A stretch of DNA of 8,455 nt, taken from positions 1-8,455 of the forward strand of contig JACPAU010000164.1 in the NCBI GenBank assembly GCA_016180705.1. Reading direction: 5' to 3'. Each line of letters opens with the position of its first letter. Position 1 is the first letter of the stretch. The notes under the pieces were generated by a model. The model ran no database searches, was not told where the DNA came from, and saw only the letters and a program-made list of their open reading frames with translations. Shown piece after piece: positions 6,489 through 8,455 of this stretch. Position numbers and translations under genes: made by a program. Source of the stretch: Candidatus Methylomirabilota bacterium (lineage in GTDB: Bacteria > Methylomirabilota > Methylomirabilia > Methylomirabilales > JACPAU01).

Positions 6489-6713
6489 CTACTCGCGGAA
6501 GATGCCGGCCAGGTAGACCAGGCCCTGCTCCCGAATGTCCTGGAGCTGCTTGATCAGTTGGTCGAGGTGGCGGTTCAGCTCGGGCGCCGTGCGGCAGGGA
6601 GGCGTGAGGAGAATGCGGTCCCCCTCCTGGTCCCACTTGGTGATGAGGACCCGGGCCCCTTCGCTGACCTTCGTGTGGGGGTTGCGCAGGCGCTCCAGCT
6701 CGAGCCGGATCAT
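6489..6713 (-). CDS. Small 74-residue hypothetical protein
   Basis: A soluble acidic/basic-mixed protein with no signal peptide or membrane segment. It starts MIRLELERLRNPHTKVSEGA, has a probable beta stretch ARVLITKWDQEGDRILLTPP (20-39) and a likely helix from about 43 to 63 (APELNRHLDQLIKQLQDIREQ), ending YLAGIFRE. The start at 6713 is supported by a GGAGGAG sequence about 6 nt upstream. The same frame continues upstream without stops to 7196, but that extension lies antisense to the next gene and is not believed. It has a good predicted promoter (6772-6800). I do not recognise the family. Composition, ribosome binding site and promoter make it a likely real gene. It converges with the aldolase gene, with about 90 G+C-rich bases between them and no clear terminator. 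Confidence 0.75.
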   Translation of the reverse strand: MIRLELERLRNPHTKVSEGARVLITKWDQEGDRILLTPPCRTAPELNRHLDQLIKQLQDIREQGLVYLAGIFRE

Positions 6714-6747
6714 ACCCGTCTCCTCCTGGTGCGTAAGGTGGGCGCGC

Positions 6748-6776
6748 GTTACCGGGGGCCGGACCCCGGCTAGAAT
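6748..6776 (+). promoter_or_regulatory. Candidate promoter for the DUF2784 gene
   Basis: A -10 box TAGAAT (6771-6776) lies 17 nt after GTTACC (6748-6753), a weak -35 box. A perfect inverted repeat CCGGGG/CCCCGG with a 6-nt spacer (6752-6769) fills the gap between the boxes and may be an operator. The predicted start near 6783 leaves a leader of about 40 nt. Confidence 0.35.
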
Positions 6777-6800
6777 AGCCGCGAGGCGGGGAAAAGACAA
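6772..6800 (-). promoter_or_regulatory. Candidate sigma-70 promoter for the 74-residue gene
   Basis: On the minus strand, TTGTCT (6800-6795), a 17-nt spacer and TATTCT (6777-6772) each match 4 of 6 consensus bases with ideal spacing. The -10 box overlaps that of the plus-strand promoter, so the two divergent genes may compete for RNA polymerase. Confidence 0.5.
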
Positions 6801-6821
6801 GGCGACACGCGGGGAAGGGCG

Positions 6822-7217
6822 ATGCGGGCGTGGCTGGCTGACCTGGTGGTGGTGGTCCACTTCCTCTACATCCTGTTCCTCATCCTGGGCCCACTGCTCT
6901 CCCTGCGCTGGCCCCGGCTCCGGAAAGTCCACCTGGTCGCCATCGGCCTGGCCGTCGTGATCCAGGGATTCGCCTTCCTGTGTCCCATCACGGCCCTCGA
7001 GATCTGGCTTCGGGGAGGCTGGGCGGAGCGCGGCGGTGAGCCCAGCTTCATCGCGCGGTACATCGAGCCCGTCGTGTACCCCGGCCTCTCCCAGGGGACC
7101 ATCACGGCCCTCACCTTCCTCCTGGCAGCCGTCACCGTCCTGCTCTACCTGTGGGTTGCGCGGAAGGGGGAGCGGGTTCGGGCGGGGGCGGGACAAAAAG
7201 GAATGACTCCCGAGTGA
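6822..7217 (+). CDS. DUF2784 family membrane protein
   Basis: A 131-residue inner-membrane protein of the DUF2784 family; no function is established for the family. Three or four hydrophobic segments are visible: about 5-27, 36-54 and 93-113. Family hallmarks are the opening ADLVVVVHFLYILFLILGP (6-24) with H13, RWPRLRKVHL (29-38) with H37, CPITALEIWLR (54-64) and YIEPVVYPGL (80-89). The C-terminal tail is basic (VARKGERVRAG). A purine-rich GGGGAAGGG just upstream of the ATG serves as ribosome binding site. It is divergent from the 74-residue gene. Its last codons form one arm of an inverted repeat. Confidence 0.88.
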   Translation: MRAWLADLVVVVHFLYILFLILGPLLSLRWPRLRKVHLVAIGLAVVIQGFAFLCPITALEIWLRGGWAERGGEPSFIARYIEPVVYPGLSQGTITALTFLLAAVTVLLYLWVARKGERVRAGAGQKGMTPE

Positions 7218-7302
7218 CCCCGTCCCGTGGCTTCTGCTGTCCCGTACGGGGACCGTGCGTAACCCAACCGCAGGCCCGTAGCCCGGAACCTCTCGGGAGT
7301 CA
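7204..7302. repeat. Long-range perfect 11-bp inverted repeat
   Basis: TGACTCCCGAG (7204-7214), at the end of the DUF2784 coding sequence, is exactly complementary to CTCGGGAGTCA (7292-7302), with 77 nt between. A smaller imperfect hairpin around GTCCCGTACGGGGAC lies inside. A run of seven A (7326-7332) follows shortly after. It could be an mRNA 3'-end structure or the ends of a tiny remnant element; neither is shown. Confidence 0.55.
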
Positions 7303-7438
7303 CTTGTAATTTAGAGCCGGGCGTCAAAAAAATCCAGGTGAATTCGGGGGCACCCTCGCAGGGTCGAAAAGGATGGGATGCGGGTGCGTCAAGAAGGGTG
7401 GAGCGGCGGCAGGAGGCCCTGAGCCGGTTCAACCTCTC

Positions 7439-7484
7439 TTGCCTGGCGGGGTCTAAGGCGGGTAGAATCCGACCAGGGTCGGAT
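7439..7484 (+). promoter_or_regulatory. Promoter with operator-like dyad for the secreted Tyr-rich protein gene
   Basis: TTGCCT (7439-7444), an 18-nt spacer and TAGAAT (7463-7468) form a plausible sigma-70 promoter. Overlapping the end of the -10 box and covering the expected start site is a perfect dyad, ATCCGACC/GGTCGGAT with a 2-nt centre (7467-7484). It may be a repressor site or a 5' hairpin in the mRNA. Confidence 0.5.
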
Positions 7485-7506
7485 CCTTCGGGGAGGTGAG
7501 AGAGCC

Positions 7507-7890
7507 ATGCGGACGCTCACAGCGGTTTGCCTGGTCGCGGTGTTGGTCCTGGGGGGGCTGGCCGCCCCGGTCGAGGCTGGACACAGGGGCCACAGGGGCC
7601 ACGGGGGCAACAATTTCGGAGTCGGGTTTATAGCCGGCGCGGCGACGGCCGTCTTCCTCCACACTATCAGCCACCCATACGTCTACTATCCTGCCGTCCC
7701 CTCCTACGGGGTCTACTACTACCCTCCGGTCTACCACGCGGTCCCGCCCGTCTACTACGCGCCGGCCCCGGCGTGCCGGTCGGTCTGGGTCGAGGGCGGC
7801 TGGCAGGAGGTCCCCCGGGATCAGGGCGGAGGGTTCACCACCTACTACGGGGCGTGGGTGCCGGGGCGTTGGGAGAGGGTCTGCCGCTAG
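7507..7890 (+). CDS. Small secreted Tyr/Pro-rich protein
   Basis: A 127-residue exported protein of unknown function. Residues 1-24 are a clear signal peptide (MRTL, hydrophobic core, cleavage after VEA). The mature protein begins with a His/Gly-rich repeat GHRGHRGHGG (25-34), then a Gly/Ala-rich hydrophobic segment (38-51). A Tyr/Pro/Val-rich stretch at 58-84 contains ten Tyr (for example GVYYYPPVYHAVPPVYY). The C-terminal part has WVEGGW and GAWVPGRWERVCR, resembling the aromatic repeats of YXWGXW-type envelope proteins. Two Cys (90, 126) could form a disulfide. GGAGGTGAG (7492-7500) is a strong ribosome binding site 6 nt before the ATG. It has its own promoter and terminator, so it is a single-gene unit. 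The His-rich motif might bind metal; that is only a suggestion. Confidence 0.85.
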   Translation: MRTLTAVCLVAVLVLGGLAAPVEAGHRGHRGHGGNNFGVGFIAGAATAVFLHTISHPYVYYPAVPSYGVYYYPPVYHAVPPVYYAPAPACRSVWVEGGWQEVPRDQGGGFTTYYGAWVPGRWERVCR

Positions 7891-7910
7891 CGCTACCGGA
7901 GCAATCGCTG

Positions 7911-7948
7911 ACCCCCGGGTCCCGCGAGGAACCCGGGGGTTTTGTTTT
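7911..7948 (+). terminator. Strong rho-independent terminator
   Basis: A perfect 10-bp stem, ACCCCCGGGT (7911-7920) with ACCCGGGGGT (7931-7940), has a 10-nt loop and is followed by TTTGTTTT (7941-7948). It lies 20 nt after the stop of the secreted-protein gene and separates it from yjbQ. Confidence 0.92.
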
Positions 7949-7989
7949 CCCGCCTTCCGCGAGGCCGGGGATCATGGAGGGAAGAGCCG

Positions 7990-8382
7990 ATGATCCACGA
8001 GTTCCTGATCCGGACAAAGGAGAAGACCCAGGTCGTGGATCTCACCGAGAAGGTCGCCGCGATCGTCCAGCGGCAGGGGGGCGAGGGGATCTGTTGCGTC
8101 TACGTTCCGCACGCCACGGCGGCGATCGTCATCAACGAGAATGCCGACCCCAACATCGGGCTGGATCTGCTCGATGCCCTGGCGGCCCTGGTCCCCGAAG
8201 GGAAGTGGCGGCATGACCGGATTGACGACAACGCGGCCGCCCACATCAAGGCGGCCATCCTGGGACCGGGGGAGACGATCCCGTATGGCGACGGGCGCCT
8301 CCTGCTCGGGCGCTGGCAGAGCGTGATGCTGGTCGAGCTGGATGGTCCCCGGGAACGGAAGGTGCTGGTCCGGGCCGCCTAA
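7990..8382 (+). CDS. yjbQ: YjbQ/UPF0047 family protein
   Basis: A member of the conserved YjbQ/UPF0047 family, small trimeric proteins; E. coli YjbQ has weak thiamine-phosphate synthase activity, but the physiological role is unsettled. The 130-residue product (E. coli about 138) carries all family motifs: the H41-centred YVPHATAAIVINENADPNIG, then DLLDALAALVP, H75, NAAAHIKAAILG (81-92, N81 and H85), LLLGRWQSVML (104-114) and ELDGPRERKVLV (116-127). The ATG at 7990 is preferred because GGAGG (7976-7980) is 9 nt upstream and the protein then starts at the usual family position. An in-frame upstream start at 7942 would lie inside the terminator. No promoter was recognised between terminator and start. 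Bases 8383-8455 after the stop show no gene or terminator. Confidence 0.92.
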   Translation: MIHEFLIRTKEKTQVVDLTEKVAAIVQRQGGEGICCVYVPHATAAIVINENADPNIGLDLLDALAALVPEGKWRHDRIDDNAAAHIKAAILGPGETIPYGDGRLLLGRWQSVMLVELDGPRERKVLVRAA

Positions 8383-8455
8383 GACAAACGACAGAATCAA
8401 AGTGACAACGTCCGGGTCCTGTCGCCGGCGCCGCCCCGGCCCCCGGCCCCCTGGG

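Noticed and set aside
4984..6636. 550-codon open frame on the minus strand opposite DedA and the aldolase
   Set aside because: It has Pro/Gly/Arg/His-rich shadow composition, spans the 5444 terminator and the aldolase promoter, and lies opposite two confident genes.

Overview
The window is about 68% G+C by eye, with dense ATG-started genes and strong GGAGG-type ribosome binding sites. This fits a chromosomal segment of a high-GC, probably uncultivated Gram-negative bacterium. The gene mix (HflK/HflC, DedA, HpcH/HpaI aldolase, DinB, YjbQ, DUF2784) would suit a Methylomirabilota/Rokubacteria-like or deltaproteobacterial lineage. That is only a guess, because no rRNA or marker gene is present. 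No CRISPR array, toxin-antitoxin pair, secretion cluster or defence system is visible.

Layout. (1) 1-1750, minus strand: hflK followed by hflC, overlapping at ATGA; hflC runs off the left edge. (2) 1751-2802: about 1 kb without an intact gene. It holds the 3' half of a tRNA-Val(CAC) that looks like an old attachment site, a strong stem-loop beside it, a frameshifted coding relic, and a plus-strand terminator with no obvious gene to terminate. (3) 2803-4330, minus strand: a DinB-family gene preceded by a broken gene. The broken gene appears to join the N-terminus of a zinc metallopeptidase-like protein to the C-terminal half of an FAD-linked oxidase, and a perfect 94-bp tandem duplication then frameshifts it. 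(4) 4592-5302, plus: a DedA-family membrane protein. (5) 5303-5619: an AT-rich patch with an inverted repeat and a sigma-54-like motif, then a strong terminator, then a separate good sigma-70 promoter. This leaves room for an undescribed small RNA or leader. (6) 5620-6399, plus: HpcH/HpaI-family aldolase with all expected catalytic residues. (7) 6489-7217: a 74-residue conserved-looking small protein (minus) and a DUF2784 membrane protein (plus), divergently transcribed from predicted promoters with overlapping -10 boxes. (8) 7507-7948, plus: a small secreted Tyr/Pro-rich protein with its own promoter, an operator-like dyad at the predicted start site, and a strong terminator. (9) 7990-8382, plus: YjbQ/UPF0047. 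Bases 8383-8455 show nothing I can call.

The intact genes are mostly independent single-gene units of housekeeping or envelope type, not one pathway. HflK/HflC would modulate FtsH proteolysis at the inner membrane, DedA and DUF2784 are membrane proteins, and the Tyr-rich protein is exported. The most unusual parts are scars: the tRNA half, the chimeric oxidase with its tandem duplication, and the coding relic. They suggest a segment between 1.8 and 4.4 kb that has seen insertion and deletion. I did not find a convincing new multi-gene system.
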